Shown in pieces: positions 47,278 through 58,805 of a stretch of DNA of 64,000 nucleotides. Every line of letters starts with the position of its first letter. Within the stretch, counting starts at the first letter, position 1. Source of the stretch: Sepiola atlantica. Lineage: Eukaryota > Mollusca > Cephalopoda > Sepiida > Sepiolidae. The position numbers were made by a program, and so were the translations under genes. The stretch lies in NCBI GenBank assembly GCA_963556195.1, contig OY744529.1:60552580-60616579 (forward strand), read 5' to 3'. The notes under the pieces were generated by a model. That model was given only the letters and a program-made list of their open reading frames with translations, searched no databases and was not told the origin of the DNA.

Positions 47278-47511
47278 ATATTTTGTAATAAAAAAGAACA
47301 AGAAAGATTTCTCGTGCCTCTCTTCATGTCGTACCCTCCAAAACAGTATTTGTTTCCCTGCGACGGAAACCCCCATTGGGTCAGCTCTCCATCATCAATA
47401 GAAACGGAAGCAGTTGACAGAAATAACACCGAACTTGAACTAGTAATGCAAACCGGAAATGGCACAAGCCATCACATTCATCCTGCTCACAAGTATAGAT
47501 GTGTATTAGGT
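47278..47511 (+). other. possible exon with a strong splice donor (weak)
   Basis: The open stretch ends CGGTGTATTAG-like sequence at GTGTATTAG|GTAAGTG, a near-ideal donor at 47512. The frame reads LFMSYPPKQYLFPCDGNPHW near 47320-47380 and ends KYRCVL. Base composition is GC-richer than the flanks. However, the only good acceptor upstream (TTTATTTCAG near 47259) leads into a stop in this frame, and I recognise no protein family. It may be a pseudo-exon. Confidence 0.22.
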
Positions 47512-47784
47512 AAGTGTTGAAGACAGAGAAAAGCGAGACTTGTATTTCAACCCTTAATATTTAATTTCATTTGTATTGCTAAGTAGACGCCCGTTTTTTG
47601 CCAGATTAGTAAGTGTTTCTTCCCTTCCTTCCTGTGCAAGAAGGTCGGAATCTGACGCTCTATAGCCGGGTGACACAGTGCCCAAGACATCTGATATTAG
47701 AATTACATACACAGCGTAAATTTTACAAGAAAAACAACAAAAAAAAACAAACACACCGATGAAGGGTCTTTTTAATTTAGTTGC

Positions 47785-48105
47785 ACGCTTCTTTGCTATA
47801 ATAAATTACTGCTGTTCAAACGGTCAGGTTTCGAATCTCAGCTTAAAATCTCGCCATGACAAGCCACACTGAACACTCGTGTACGGCTAAATAGTAATCT
47901 TCGGATAACTATATCGATAAAACATAGTGCTTAGTAAAAGAATAGAGTACTTTCGGTTACTGAAAATGTTTAATATAAGCATCTAGATTTCACTTACGTA
48001 AGCTTGTGCTGATAGCGTTATAAAAAAGGTGTCTTTCGATATCGGCTTGAATTACTTGTTTCTCTAGCCACACTGAAAAGCTGTGATACAGCGAAACAAC
48101 CATTC
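47785..48105 (+). repeat. SINE-like remnants
   Basis: CAGGTTTCGAATCTCAGC near 47826 resembles a B box. The tails AAGCCACACTGAACACTCGT (47862) and AGCCACACTGAAAAGCTGTGATACAGCG (split; 48066) match the tail of the SINE at 29640-29680. At least two decayed copies lie here. Confidence 0.55.
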
Positions 48106-48117
48106 TATCGATAACTA

Positions 48118-48520
48118 GGGTGTCTCAAAAGATGTATACACACTTTGAATTGTTTTAAGGTAGGTTTTTGTTAAAATTAATTTAATATTCAAAATCTATT
48201 AGAACTTTCAAACATCACATTATCACTTCATGTTTTTCAAGATGACGCCCGATAAAACTTGAAAGAATCGCCAGATAAAAGGCAATAATTGAATGTTGAA
48301 TGCGCGCGAATACAAAAACAATTGTTTCGTGGTGTATGCTATGCCATTGCTTCGTGTTGGCAGCGGTGCCTTCTGACTCAAAACGGACGCCATTCTGAAA
48401 ACACGAGGTGACAATACAATAATATGATGTTTGAAAGTTCTAATATAATTTGAAAATTAAATTAATTTTTAACAAACACGTACTTTACAACAATTCAAAG
48501 TGTGTAAACAGTTTTTTTAC

Positions 48521-48526
<6 letters not shown>
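48118..48526. mobile_element. Tc1/mariner-type MITE with terminal inverted repeats of about 115 bp
   Basis: Left end GGGTGTCTCAAAAGATGTAT and the complement of the right end share ACACACTTTGAATTGTT and ATTAGAACTTTCAAACATCA in order. The left side has TA before it and the right side runs into (TA)n. The 170-bp centre has a minus-strand frame beginning MASVLSQK that could be the start of a transposase. It is a deletion derivative. Confidence 0.8.

Positions 48527-48583
<57 letters not shown>
48526..48583. repeat. (AT)n microsatellite
   Basis: A run of about 56 bp that abuts the MITE. Confidence 0.98.
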
Positions 48584-48587
<4 letters not shown>

Positions 48588-48594
48588 AAGCGGA

Positions 48595-49245
48595 CCTAAC
48601 TCAACGTTACGCCCATCTGTCGTGTGGGCTTTTTAAGAGAGAAATACTAAACGTTGCAAAATACGTCTTTTACCACTTTGAGCTTTTTTCTTTTGCAGGG
48701 ACGAGAAAAGATAATCTCCCACCAAATTGCGAAGTAAATTATGTACTCTGTCAAGACAATAAAAGTGCTCTGAGAAGCACCTCCCCAGATGTGGCAGCAG
48801 TGTTCCATCTGACGACGAATCTGGCTTTTATACATGAAGTGGATTCCATTAAGAGTGAGGCCTTTTTTATAGCGGTAGAATAATCCAACCGTTTTTCCAG
48901 CAACCTTAGCAACAGATTTGATTTACGCCTTCCATTTCAGGTCTGGAGAGAAAGTCAGTGTTAGAAGCTTATAAAATAAGGGGGTTTCCATCGAGAAGAG
49001 AGACATTCATTTCAACTGGGGAAAAGTGAGGATCCGAGCGTTGGTGGTGAAAAGACAGAAACTTGTTTTTAAAAGTAACAAGTCACTTCTCCCCCCCCCC
49101 ATTGAACCATGTGTTCGACGTTGGAGAAGAGAAAGTCAGAAAGATCTTGATCATCAATGCATTTTGAAGTGCTGCCATAAACAGTTGTTTTGTCTGCATA
49201 GATGTCAATGAATGATCTCGAATATTTTCGGCCTTTCTGTACAAG
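48595..49245 (-). mobile_element. LINE remnant (CR1/jockey type), second copy
   Basis: The minus strand reads YKSQIRRQMEHCCHIWGGA near 48830-48775, the conserved motif before the C-terminal tail. 48905-49210 aligns with 44455-44780. The frame is broken. Confidence 0.75.
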
Positions 49246-49830
49246 TTAGCACAACCTTACATGAGGATACTTCATGCTACAAATAATCCCTCACCAAATA
49301 TTTTTAAAAACATAGTATTCGAATCTCAAATAAAATCCCTTCGACATAGCTATACGCTGTCTATACACTGGCGCATCGTACACGTTCTAGTTATGTTACC
49401 TCATGTAACAGAACTTATCTGGATACCAGATTAATTCTTGTCCTGGAATCCGGTAAGACTAAGAGACCACAATAAACATATGCTATTACATATTTAAGTG
49501 GCAAATTGGAGAGTGGAAAAGTATGTTCTTCACTAATTTACTAACTCAACGTTTGAGAGGTAGATTATACTCTTTTTTGACCACTCGGATATCTATGTAT
49601 TTCATATAGAAATCTAGTGTTAACCCAAGAAAAAGGCCTTCTGATTTCTGAGAACAAATTGAAGTAAAATGAAAACAAAAAATGATATATTTATAAATAT
49701 AAAATTAAAATGCCCCAATACAGAAGATAGAAATTATATAAATGATCGATAGTCACACTCCTTTTCATACAACTATTTGATTTATGAATAGTCATTTTCT
49801 TCGCTCAATATATAAAGTAAAGTATCATGC

Positions 49831-49834
<4 letters not shown>
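49246..49834. other. unassigned sequence
   Basis: No exon or element was recognised. Confidence 0.35.

Positions 49835-49900
<66 letters not shown>
49835..49900. repeat. (AT)n microsatellite
   Basis: A run of about 65 bp. Confidence 0.98.
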
Positions 49901-49906
<6 letters not shown>

Positions 49907-50216
49907 AACTTCGACACCACAGTACTAACTCTTCTTTAATTTGCACAACAGCGGGTAACATATATATACAAAAATATATTCAGAACTGAAAAATTGTTGC
50001 ATTTTAAAATGAAGGGAGTTTTTCTTAATTCAAAATATTTTAATATCATCAGCCGTTATATAAAAAAAGAATCAATGATAAATAATTAAAATTCGAAAAG
50101 TTGAAATAATTCATCGATAATTAAAGTTTTAGTCTATCGAATCAATAACGGAAGAAAACTGGATCGGTTATTTTTAAATCAAAAGTATTTAAGAGATTTT
50201 GATATATTAAATTTTC

Positions 50217-50678
50217 GGTGCTTATGCTGATTAGCGGACCATTAAAAAATTTTAACAAATTATTTTTTTATAAAAACAATATTATATACTTATTCAGTGT
50301 TATCTTCTTACTCACTGTGCAAAAAAGTAGAAAAAATTATCCACTAGAACTTTAATTACAAGTATTTTTCCATTCTGTGTATCGTAACAGCGATTCGTTC
50401 ACAGAGACGCCATGTTGTTTTTTATTATGATTTCGCAAGTTGATTATCTCCCTTGCGAAATCTTCTTTCTTTAGAAACAAACTGAAGTCTCTGTGAACGA
50501 ATCGCTGTTACGATACGCAGAATGGAAAAATATTTTTAATTAAAGTTCTAGTGGATAATTTTTTCTACTTTTTTGTACAGTGAGTAAGAAGATAACACTG
50601 AATAAGTATATAATATTGTTTTTATAAAAAAATAATTTGTTAAAATTTTTTAATGGTCCGCTCATCTGCATAAGCACC
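50217..50678. mobile_element. foldback MITE with 192-bp arms and an 8-bp target duplication
   Basis: The arms 50217-50408 and 50487-50678 are of equal length and almost perfectly complementary; the tip is GGTGCTTATGC. The element is flanked on both sides by AAATTTTC (50209-50216 and 50679-50686). An 8-bp duplication is typical of the hAT superfamily (also of P elements). The 78-bp spacer contains a second hairpin, GATTTCGCAAG with CTTGCGAAATC (50429-50461). No coding capacity. Confidence 0.92.
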
Positions 50679-50699
50679 AAATTTTCTTTTACTTAGGAT

Positions 50700-51744
50700 T
50701 GCTATTTTAAATTTAGATGTCAACCAGCTTAACTAGAATAAAACGAGTTTCTCTCGGTTAGTTTCAAAGAATTTGTTTGGTATCAATTTATTTCTTAACT
50801 TTCTTTAGTAGTTCCTGTCGTAGTTGATATTCTATTTTTACGTTTTTGTAGCAACCATGTTTTTTCGGTTTTTTTTTCAACACGCGGTCGCAATTTCGTA
50901 TAATAGCAAAGCACGTGTTGACGTCTCTTCTCCAAAGGAGGGTGCTATATTGCGTGTGTTTTTTCTTGAGTGCATACGAAGGTCGGCAATAAAAAGAGAA
51001 ATAAGGACAATAATGAAAAAACGGTATAATTTACATATATACATCTATTTATTCTCACAGATACGGGGTTTTAAAGACAAACTTTAGAAGGATATACTAA
51101 ACATGATACATGAAGGAGGTAGAACTACAGGTGCAATTATAAAAAGAAAAGGCCACATTAATTATCCTATACACAACCGATAAAGAACATATATTGCCAG
51201 GGTAAACAAATAGGGCAAACAAATATTACTCATACTTAGCTGAGCCGTTCTGAGAATCTCTCTTATTGCGAACAAAAAGTGCCTGACGGTAACGGCGTCA
51301 AGCTTTGTGAAATCCATGCTAAGATAGATAGCCAATAGCACTGCATTCAACTGGCTTGAACGCTAACCAGAAAAGAGGCTGAATCCGGTTTCTAAACCCC
51401 CACGTAGAGGGAATTATGATTTTTGTTTCCAGAAGTAGAGATTGAATTTTCTCCCTAACTAGTATATTTCAGGCGATGTAACTTGAATATAGTTGAAGGA
51501 AGATAACTCATGAATAATTTGAGCCCACAGTCTCTTGTTTATCAATACTGCCTACCGTTCTACATATGGAAATAAGTGCACAGACTACCTAATATTTATG
51601 AAGTGCTCAATTCTTTAGTAAATTTTTAATTTCACCATTTCATGAATAAAACAAATCGGCATCGACTGTTTGACAGAATGTAAACAAATAAATACAGTAA
51701 ATAAACATTCACATAAACATTCACATGAACCCATCAAGGGCGGG
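50700..51744. other. mostly unassigned, possible RT remnant
   Basis: The minus strand near 51350-51250 reads LLAIYLSMDFTKLDAVTVRHF, which faintly recalls the D-FTKAFD motif of LINE RTs, but one word is not enough. No exon was recognised. Confidence 0.25.
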
Positions 51745-52225
51745 TATTAAACAAAACCTTTATTCACTCCAAACGGGGCATAATGACACCAAAGCGTTAG
51801 GGACTTATAAGAGGCAACCTAGTGTTTGTTCACATTACATTTAAATGTATACATGTTCTTAGAGTCGGGGAGGGAATTTCAAAGGCAAGCCTTCCGAAGA
51901 AAGTAGCTATCAGAGTAGAAAATTTGACAGCATCTAGGGACCTCTACAATGAAAGGTGAGATTTGGCAGCTAGTCAAGTGATTTGGGTGTATTTTCGTTT
52001 AGGGGGTACAAATGGAGTAAGTTAATCGGAGCACATTCCATGGAAGTCCTCATAAAACAACACAGGGATGCAACTCTGTGACGATGCGACAGGGGCTGGT
52101 GCTTGGCAAACAGTGCAGAACCTATAAGGTTAGATATTCTTTTTTTCATGCTGTCCGATAGGGGGAGGTTAGTCGTTGGTGCACGAGCTCAGATGTGGAA
52201 ATAATACTCCATACACGGTTAATAA
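51745..52225 (-). mobile_element. LINE 3' fragment (CR1/jockey type)
   Basis: This aligns with 25035-25525 and with 52640-53100 (shared GAGCACATTCCATGGAAGT-type word, and CAGATGTGGAAATAATACTCC). It ends on the sense strand with GAATAAAGG, a polyadenylation-like signal. Same orientation as the longer copy next door. Confidence 0.7.
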
Positions 52226-52239
52226 TGGCTTTTTAGACA

Positions 52240-52570
52240 TATAGGATACTGGCAGTTTCTACAGCGTGTCACACAAAAACATGGCATATCGCACGATTAA
52301 TTTACACATACATCTATAATTGTTGAAATATAAAAGAGTTGTCGACTACAGAAAGAGTGTGAAAGCAGAAGAGAAACGCAAATGTAAGATGATATCTTCG
52401 ATATGCGTTCCGTTAGCAGCTGCACAACAGTGTAAATGGTTTAGCAAACATCTCGTCGCCTTTTGAATGGCTTCAAGCGAGATGTTCTTCTAAGTTTCCA
52501 CCAACAGATCTTTTAAGGATTTTATGTCTGTTACTTCTCTACTATCTAATTTAAATTGATGTTATAGTAA
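52240..52570 (-). mobile_element. DDE transposase C-terminal fragment
   Basis: The minus strand reads NISLEAIQKATRCLLNHL, then CCAAANGTHIEDII, the C-terminal signature of an IS630/Tc1-type transposase different from the one at 16790. It lies between two LINE copies. The rest is deleted. Confidence 0.6.
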
Positions 52571-52611
52571 ACTCTAAACGGTAAAATCCATTATGCCGAG
52601 ATCTCAATTTC

Positions 52612-54860
52612 GTGTTTTCTTTTTTAAAAAACTTTTATTCATCCTAAACAAAGCACATTGCGACTGAAATGTAAGGGGTTACTGTGAATTAGAGACCATA
52701 CACACAGATGCATCCTAAATAAGGAATTGTGCAGCGAGATGTTTTTGACATTACACTTAAATGTATGCATGTTGGTACAGTCAGGGAAACAGATAGCAGG
52801 GAGGGAACTCCAAAGACTAGCGGTTTGAGAGAAGAAGCTATTAGAGTAGAAATCAATACGGCATGTGGAGTCCTTTACAGTTAAGAGGGTAATTGATTTG
52901 ACTGACAGATCGGTTGAGGGTATTTACGTCGAGGGGACATCAGTGCAGTAGGTTAATTGGAGCACATTCCATTAAAGTACTTGTAAACCAAGCACATGTA
53001 TGCAACATTGTGGTGATAAGACATGGGCGAATGGTGGTTTTGTACATATATAGTATACTGGCAAGTGTGAGAAGTTTTCTAGCTCGGTAGAGGGAGCCCA
53101 CATTCGTTGTAGCAGCCGTGGCAATGTTTCTATGTATATGTTCTAATTCATGTTACGTGTTAATGTTAGGCTGAGGAGTTTTAACGTGTGACTGTCAGGT
53201 ATGGTGCTATTAGTCATGGCAATCGGTGGTTGAAAAAGTTTCTTATAATTGTTAAAGGAAATTAGCTTTGTCTTAGTATTATTAAATGTTACAATCTACT
53301 TATATTCCCATTCCACTACAGACGGAATGTTATTTTCTAAGTTGTCAGCCATTGCCTTTGATATGTTGGTGTCCGTTTTTCCGACATGTCAAAAACAGAG
53401 CGTGGTGTTGGCAGCAAATATACCCATTTCGGATACACTTACATCAGGGAGTTCGTGTATAAAGATCAGGAATAATAGCGGTCCAAGAATCAACCCCTGT
53501 GGCACACCTGTATTCATGTCATGTTATTTAGATGTACGGCAATCGAGGATAATCTGGATTTTTATTTTGACTAAGGAAGATCTGATCATATTAAATATTT
53601 GTCCGGTAATACCGTACTAATTAATTTTCATGAGAAGAACTTTATGCCAGACCTTGTCAAAGGCTTTGGATATATTAAGCGCTACCGCCTTAGTTTCACC
53701 AGTCTTTTCCAGTGTATGGTATATGCGTTCAGAGATGATTGTTAGAATATCCGCAGTAGCTTGTCTTAATTTATACTGTTGGTCAGAAAGAAATTTAACA
53801 TTTACGAAGTGGAGGACTATCGCTAGATTGATTAATGATTCAAAGATTTTAGCGAATAGCGGGAGGAGTCTGATAGGGCCTATAATTTTGCAGGCTAGTT
53901 CTTTCACAAGCATTCCTGAACACTGGTAAAACAGAGGCAATTTTACAACTATCAAAGCAAGATTTGGCAAGGCATTTGTTGTAGAGTTAGGACAGGACAT
54001 GGGCCAACTCAGCAGAGCATTTCTTTAAGACTATAGCAGCGATAAGATCAGGCCCACGTGCTTTGGAGGTGTCAAGTTTTTTTAATGATATCCCGGAGTT
54101 GAGTAAGTGTTATCATCAGGTAATCAAGTGTGGCTTTTTCTGCAGTGGGAAGTTTGGGAGGGGGTGGTTTGTTGAGTACCAATTGAGAGTTCAAGGCAAC
54201 TGCTGCGCAATCACTTGAGCTTTATCAGTTGCTGTGCACACAACATCATCGTGGTTGGATTGCGTGGTAATTGTTGATTACCCATTTTTCACCACACTTT
54301 TATAGACCTTCGAGAAATCGCAAGTTCCTAATTTCTGTGACTTAATGCGTTTTCTGGTCATCTCGGTGTACCTACTCTGAGTTCAGGCTTTTACACTTGA
54401 TAAATGTCTATTCGCATTTGACTCATGGCGGTTGAATCAACGGAATACTTGATGTCTATACACAATAGCCGCTGCACGTGTCGAAGTGAACCATTTTGGT
54501 GCGTGCGGCTTGCTATAGAATTTCCACGCGAGGACATGTGCTTAAATGCCTGCCTTGAGGCATTTAGTTACCTCAATTGCGTACTGTTCAGCAGGGAGAG
54601 AAAAGGGTTTACTCCATGGGACGTCATTGATATTATCTCTGATTGATTCCCAATCAGCCGTTTGTAGTATATAGCGGTTTTGAGCAACATCTCTTCAGCT
54701 TGTGGTCGAAAGTTTAGAGTGATATTAACCATTATTACAAGATGATTAGCGTTCTCGAGGTGACTATTAGCGTGCGTTATAAATATCCGGGACGTGTAGT
54801 CAAGATTGAATCGAGAGGTGAGGTTTGCTGATCTTTACGATCTGGGAGGACAATTTGTTT
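52612..54860 (-). mobile_element. LINE (CR1/jockey type), 5'-truncated copy with RT domain
   Basis: Reading down from about 54660 the minus strand has the end of the endonuclease/linker region (WESIRDNINDVPWSKPFSLP). RT blocks follow: KIFESLINLAIVLHF and KFLSDQQYKLRQATADILT near 53850-53750, then ALNISKAFDKVWHKVL near 53690, TGVPQG near 53510 with GPLLFLIFIHELPD, and FAANTTL near 53405. In the last of these the FADD catalytic box has been lost. The C-terminal tail runs to the A-rich end (GAATAAAAG) at about 52640. Stops and frameshifts make it inactive. The RT copies RNA into target DNA nicked by the endonuclease in living relatives. Confidence 0.88.
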
Positions 54861-55386
54861 GTTTTAATGAACTTATGAGTATTTGGCTCTGAGCAGGCAA
54901 CAGTATTCTCATTGGATATATAGATCTTTGTTCAATCTTGCTGTCATGTGGCATTACTTGTTTTATGACATGGAACATTTGTGTGTAAATTAATAATATT
55001 TGCTTAAATCTAAATTTTGTTTTGTGGGGATCCTGTAGTTCAGTATAGATAAACAATTCAGCCCTGTGTGAGTGTAATAACAGGAATTCGTTTTCGTGCT
55101 TTAACTTTAAACGAAGAATAATTTTGAAATGTGCACGTTCCTATTCGTTGCACTTAGGCCTGATAAATGACACGACAGTCTACGGGATAAGGGGTTCGTA
55201 GTTTATGGAGGCAATGTGATTTTTACAAATGTTATACTTTTAATCAGTGACATATTATGCCTGGAAAAAAAGTTTAAAATACATAATTGGTCAAGACATA
55301 ATCTGATTAAGTTATTAAAATATCTGAAATGCTCTCCAGTACCGGAAATAAAACGAAGAAAAAATATTACTTCACTTATTAAATTA

Positions 55387-55388
<2 letters not shown>

Positions 55389-55460
<72 letters not shown>
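55389..55460. repeat. (AT)n microsatellite
   Basis: A run of about 72 bp. Confidence 0.98.
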
Positions 55461-55464
<4 letters not shown>

Positions 55465-55560
55465 TTCACAATACAGCTCTATATTTTTATTGAGCACTCT
55501 TTTATAAACCCGGTTTGATTCCCTTTGGATTTCTACCCTGTGGATTTTTACCCTACCTGG

Positions 55561-55564
<4 letters not shown>

Positions 55565-55656
<92 letters not shown>

Positions 55657-55657
55657 T

Positions 55658-55702
<45 letters not shown>

Positions 55703-55742
55703 CGACAGAAAGAGAGAGAGTGTGAGTGTGTGTGTGTGTGTG
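55565..55742. repeat. (TA)n, (GA)n and (TG)n compound microsatellite
   Basis: TA with TTTA interruptions to 55675, GA to about 55725, then TG to 55742. Just upstream TGGATTTCTACCC and TGGATTTTTACCC form a small tandem pair (55526-55552). Confidence 0.95.
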
Positions 55743-56504
55743 TTGAGATCAACAAAAATTGTAACACTGTTCCAAAAATGTTAAACCAACTACTTATATG
55801 GCGTACGATAATTTCCAAGACAATTTCGAAAATATTTATTCCGTATTATTGTTCTGAAGATTCGAAATCGATCTTCGTTAGCGTCCTTTTCAAGATCACA
55901 CACAGAAGCTCCTTAATAAAACATCAGGTTCCAGTACCATCTGAAAAAAAACACATATAGTCAAACCATACTAGGGACATAACCTTCTATCACACAACCA
56001 CATATTTGTCGATCAGTAAGCTTAAAACACATATAGCAGTGAAGGTACCTTATGAACAGCAAATCAACAGCAAATCAAATAACTAATTAAATATTGCAAA
56101 TATTCACAATATAGGATGAATAAGGAAGAAAAATACATAAATAGATAAATAGAAAATAATGAAATTAAATTTAAAAATAATTAATGAAAAATTACGAAAA
56201 AATTACGAAAAAAAATGTATTTCACTATATAATAAACCCATTTTATCATTATACTATGTTGATAAAAACTCTAACAACCACCACACTCTGGAATCAAGTC
56301 TATTTTCCTTGTTGGCTCAGATAGAATATCCAAACTTTAAGCAAACAGGAATGTTTTCTAGCAAAATGCTGATTTCTATGACAACGCTTGTGCTAATTCT
56401 GATTATGAAGAAAAATAGCTTTATGAAAGAAGATTACTGCACTCATAATAAACACACACACTATAGTATCCACACAATGGATATGAACAAAAATAAAATA
56501 GATT
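55743..56504. other. unassigned sequence, possibly older retroelement
   Basis: AT-rich sequence with open frames but no motif I can name. It may be the upstream part of the Penelope-type fragment that begins to be recognisable at 56505. Confidence 0.3.
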
Positions 56505-57161
56505 ATTCATCTAATAATGCAGATTCTCAGAATCTCCATCGAAACAATAGTTCCCTTGCCACAAAAGAAAAAGAAAATTCTTAGACATAATAAAAATAGA
56601 CGACGTTATATTATGTGGTTAAATCCTCTCTTCTCAGATGATATCCAAACCAATATTCAAAGGGAATTCTTTAAATTTATTGAAAATAATTATAGAAAAC
56701 AACATAGATACTATAAACTTTTAAACGAAAATACTATTATATCATTCTATTCAATTGTATCCAATCAGGATTACTATATAATTACATCAAATAATAGACA
56801 ATTTTTTTTTAAATGCAACAAAATGATAATAATAACTCACTATCACCAACTAACATATGTATATCTATTGATAAAATCAAATGTCCGTCAGTTAACAACT
56901 ATAAAGACGTGATATATAAATGCATAGTCAGACCAGTGTGCTATAGTTTAAATAAGCTAACAAATAGAAAAAAACATATATAATGATGTAAGCAATAATG
57001 ACAATAACATATCAATACCTTAATAGCATTGAATATAATCCTAGCACCAATAATAATGAGACTTATAACAATACTAATTCTGATAGCAATATATTTACCT
57101 ACATTGTTTCTACCGTCATGATACAACATACGATTTGTAAATACCGTATATATAGTAATCT
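56505..57161 (+). mobile_element. Penelope-type fragment, C-terminal part
   Basis: The plus strand reads RRYIMWLNPLFSDDIQTNI near 56610, then FFKFIENNYRKQHRYYKLLN near 56670, and later KCPSVNNYKDVIYKCIV near 56880 (frameshifted). These are the connector and cysteine segment that precede the GIY-YIG nuclease in the lineage seen at 36400-38110. The insertion at 57162 truncates or interrupts it. Confidence 0.65.
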
Positions 57162-57813
57162 TACGCATGACTTCTTCGTTTTTCTTCCTTTCTGTCCATG
57201 AGATTTATAAAATCCTTCTTAGAAACTATATCTCCACTGCTTCTAAACGACTTTCAGCTACTTTCGACAATGTCCAACATTCGCAACCGTAAAGTAAGAT
57301 TGACCATATGTACGCCTTCAAGATTCTGATTGCTGTGTTCCTTTGAAAGATGTCCTCCATGTTATGGAAAGCGGATTTTGCAATTGCGATTTTTTTCTTT
57401 ATTTCCGCGTCACCTTTACTATCCGACGTAATATTACAACCCAAGTAGTTGAATGGATCCACTTGTCTAATGGTCTCGCCGTTGCATTTGATGTTGCATT
57501 TTGGTACTTCAGCCTTTTTTTAGAAGTCATGCGTACGGGTGACTACAACAGATCGCTTCTCAATACTGTCCACGACAGACAGTTGAAGTTCTTCGGTCAT
57601 ATAATGCGAACAGACGGCTTCGGGAAAAGCTTGATGTTAGGAAAAATCGAGGGCAAAAAGAGTAGAGGAAGACAGCGGCAGATGACCTCAACAGGGTCAC
57701 TGGAATCACGACTTAAGATCTCATCAGAAAGGCCGAATGCAGAGAAGAATGGAGAGACATGATCATCGATGTCTGCAAACATACCTGATACGTGAAGAAA
57801 AAGATAGTAATCT
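57152..57813. repeat. 10-bp target site duplication around a LINE
   Basis: ATAGTAATCT occurs at 57152-57161 and again at 57804-57813, bracketing the LINE insertion exactly. Confidence 0.85.
57162..57803 (+). mobile_element. LINE insertion with a 5' inversion (twin priming)
   Basis: The minus strand of 57530-57162 encodes the C-terminal part of an endonuclease-RT LINE (DPFNYLGCNITSD, then LKAYIWSILLYGCECWTL, then NEEVMR). The plus strand of 57532-57803 continues with EVMRTGDYN, RQLKFFGHIMRTDG and GKIEGKKSRGRQRQM to the 3' end (TGAAGAAAAAG). The 14-nt word AGAAGTCATGCGTA is present in both pieces (57532-57545, and inverted at 57162-57175), so the two pieces abut on the source RNA with a 14-nt overlap. 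With the target duplications this is the expected product of twin priming. Only the last 640 nt of the element were copied. Confidence 0.92.
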
Positions 57814-58433
57814 GCAAACATCCACAACCTGTTTTGAGTATTCTTTATTGGCCTATTTGTTTCATAAACTACTTCTAATGAATTAATATTGTGTCACATA
57901 CATTACAATTTGCATTGTCATATTTTTTTAATATTATACGCAATAATAACAGATAGCACACATTGATTTTAGCCAAAAGACCAAGGAACAATGAAAAATA
58001 AAGTTTTTATGACTAGGCATATTTAAACGAATGAAAAAAAAACAGGTTTAATCTAGTATTGTATTATCTTTTAATGGGTCTGGGTAGTGAATTATCGGTT
58101 CTGTCATAAGATCATCCTCCCAGTAATTACTTCCTCCGTTTTTATGGGGTGGGGGTAATCCTTCCGGGTATTATATCCTCTTTTGGGGGAAGGGATAATG
58201 TAATATGTCTTCTGTTGTCATGAGACTATACTCACAGAACGTCTCCTGTTATGGAGTATTACCTTCTCTCTTTTTTAGGTGGGGAGAGTGTGTAGTGTAC
58301 TATCTATTTCGTTATCATGATACCATTCTTAGACATTACTTACTCCTTTCGAGCTCAGTGCAGTATATGTTCGTTTACCATCATGCTAACCTCTGAGGCT
58401 AGCAAAATTATGCGACTGGATGGAGCATATTTG

Positions 58434-58435
<2 letters not shown>
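57814..58435. other. unassigned sequence
   Basis: GC-richer segment at 58075-58270 with repeated CCTCC/TTATG(G)GG(T/G)GGGG words about 55-65 bp apart, perhaps a decayed short tandem repeat. No exon was recognised. Confidence 0.35.

Positions 58436-58519
<84 letters not shown>
58436..58519. repeat. (AT)n microsatellite
   Basis: A run of about 83 bp directly abutting the inverted dimer. Confidence 0.98.
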
Positions 58520-58521
<2 letters not shown>

Positions 58522-58756
58522 ATAAATAAAAGAAGAGGGATAAACATATACGAATGACAAATCTATTTCAACTTCGATTGTTCAAAGCAAGGTGTACTCG
58601 GTAAAAACATGTTTATTATTCTTTCCTTAAGCCATTTGTCATTCATAAATGTTTATCCCTCTTCTTTCATTTATTTTTATAATTGCTCTATCTCGTATAT
58701 TGAGCTTAAACCATTTCACTATAGGTTCTATCTACTAAAAGTACACTTTTAGTTTC

Positions 58757-58762
<6 letters not shown>
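58520..58762. repeat. inverted dimer of the hammerhead-bearing repeat, copy 2
   Basis: The left arm (minus) holds AAGAGGGATAAACATATACG and the right arm (plus) CATAAATGTTTATCCCTCTT. The right arm then continues with GCTCTATCTCGTATATTGAGC and GGTTCTATCTACTAAAAGT, words also present in inverted form at 61650-61720. The left arm stops at (AT)n exactly where the right arm continues. No hammerhead core remains here. Confidence 0.75.

Positions 58763-58804
<42 letters not shown>
58763..58804. repeat. (AT)n microsatellite
   Basis: A run of about 41 bp on the other side of the inverted dimer. Confidence 0.97.

Positions 58805-58805
<1 letters not shown>

Noticed and set aside
53249..53929. Plus-strand open frames across 53.2-53.9 kb
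   Set aside because: They are antisense shadows of the minus-strand RT domain, whose motifs are recognisable.
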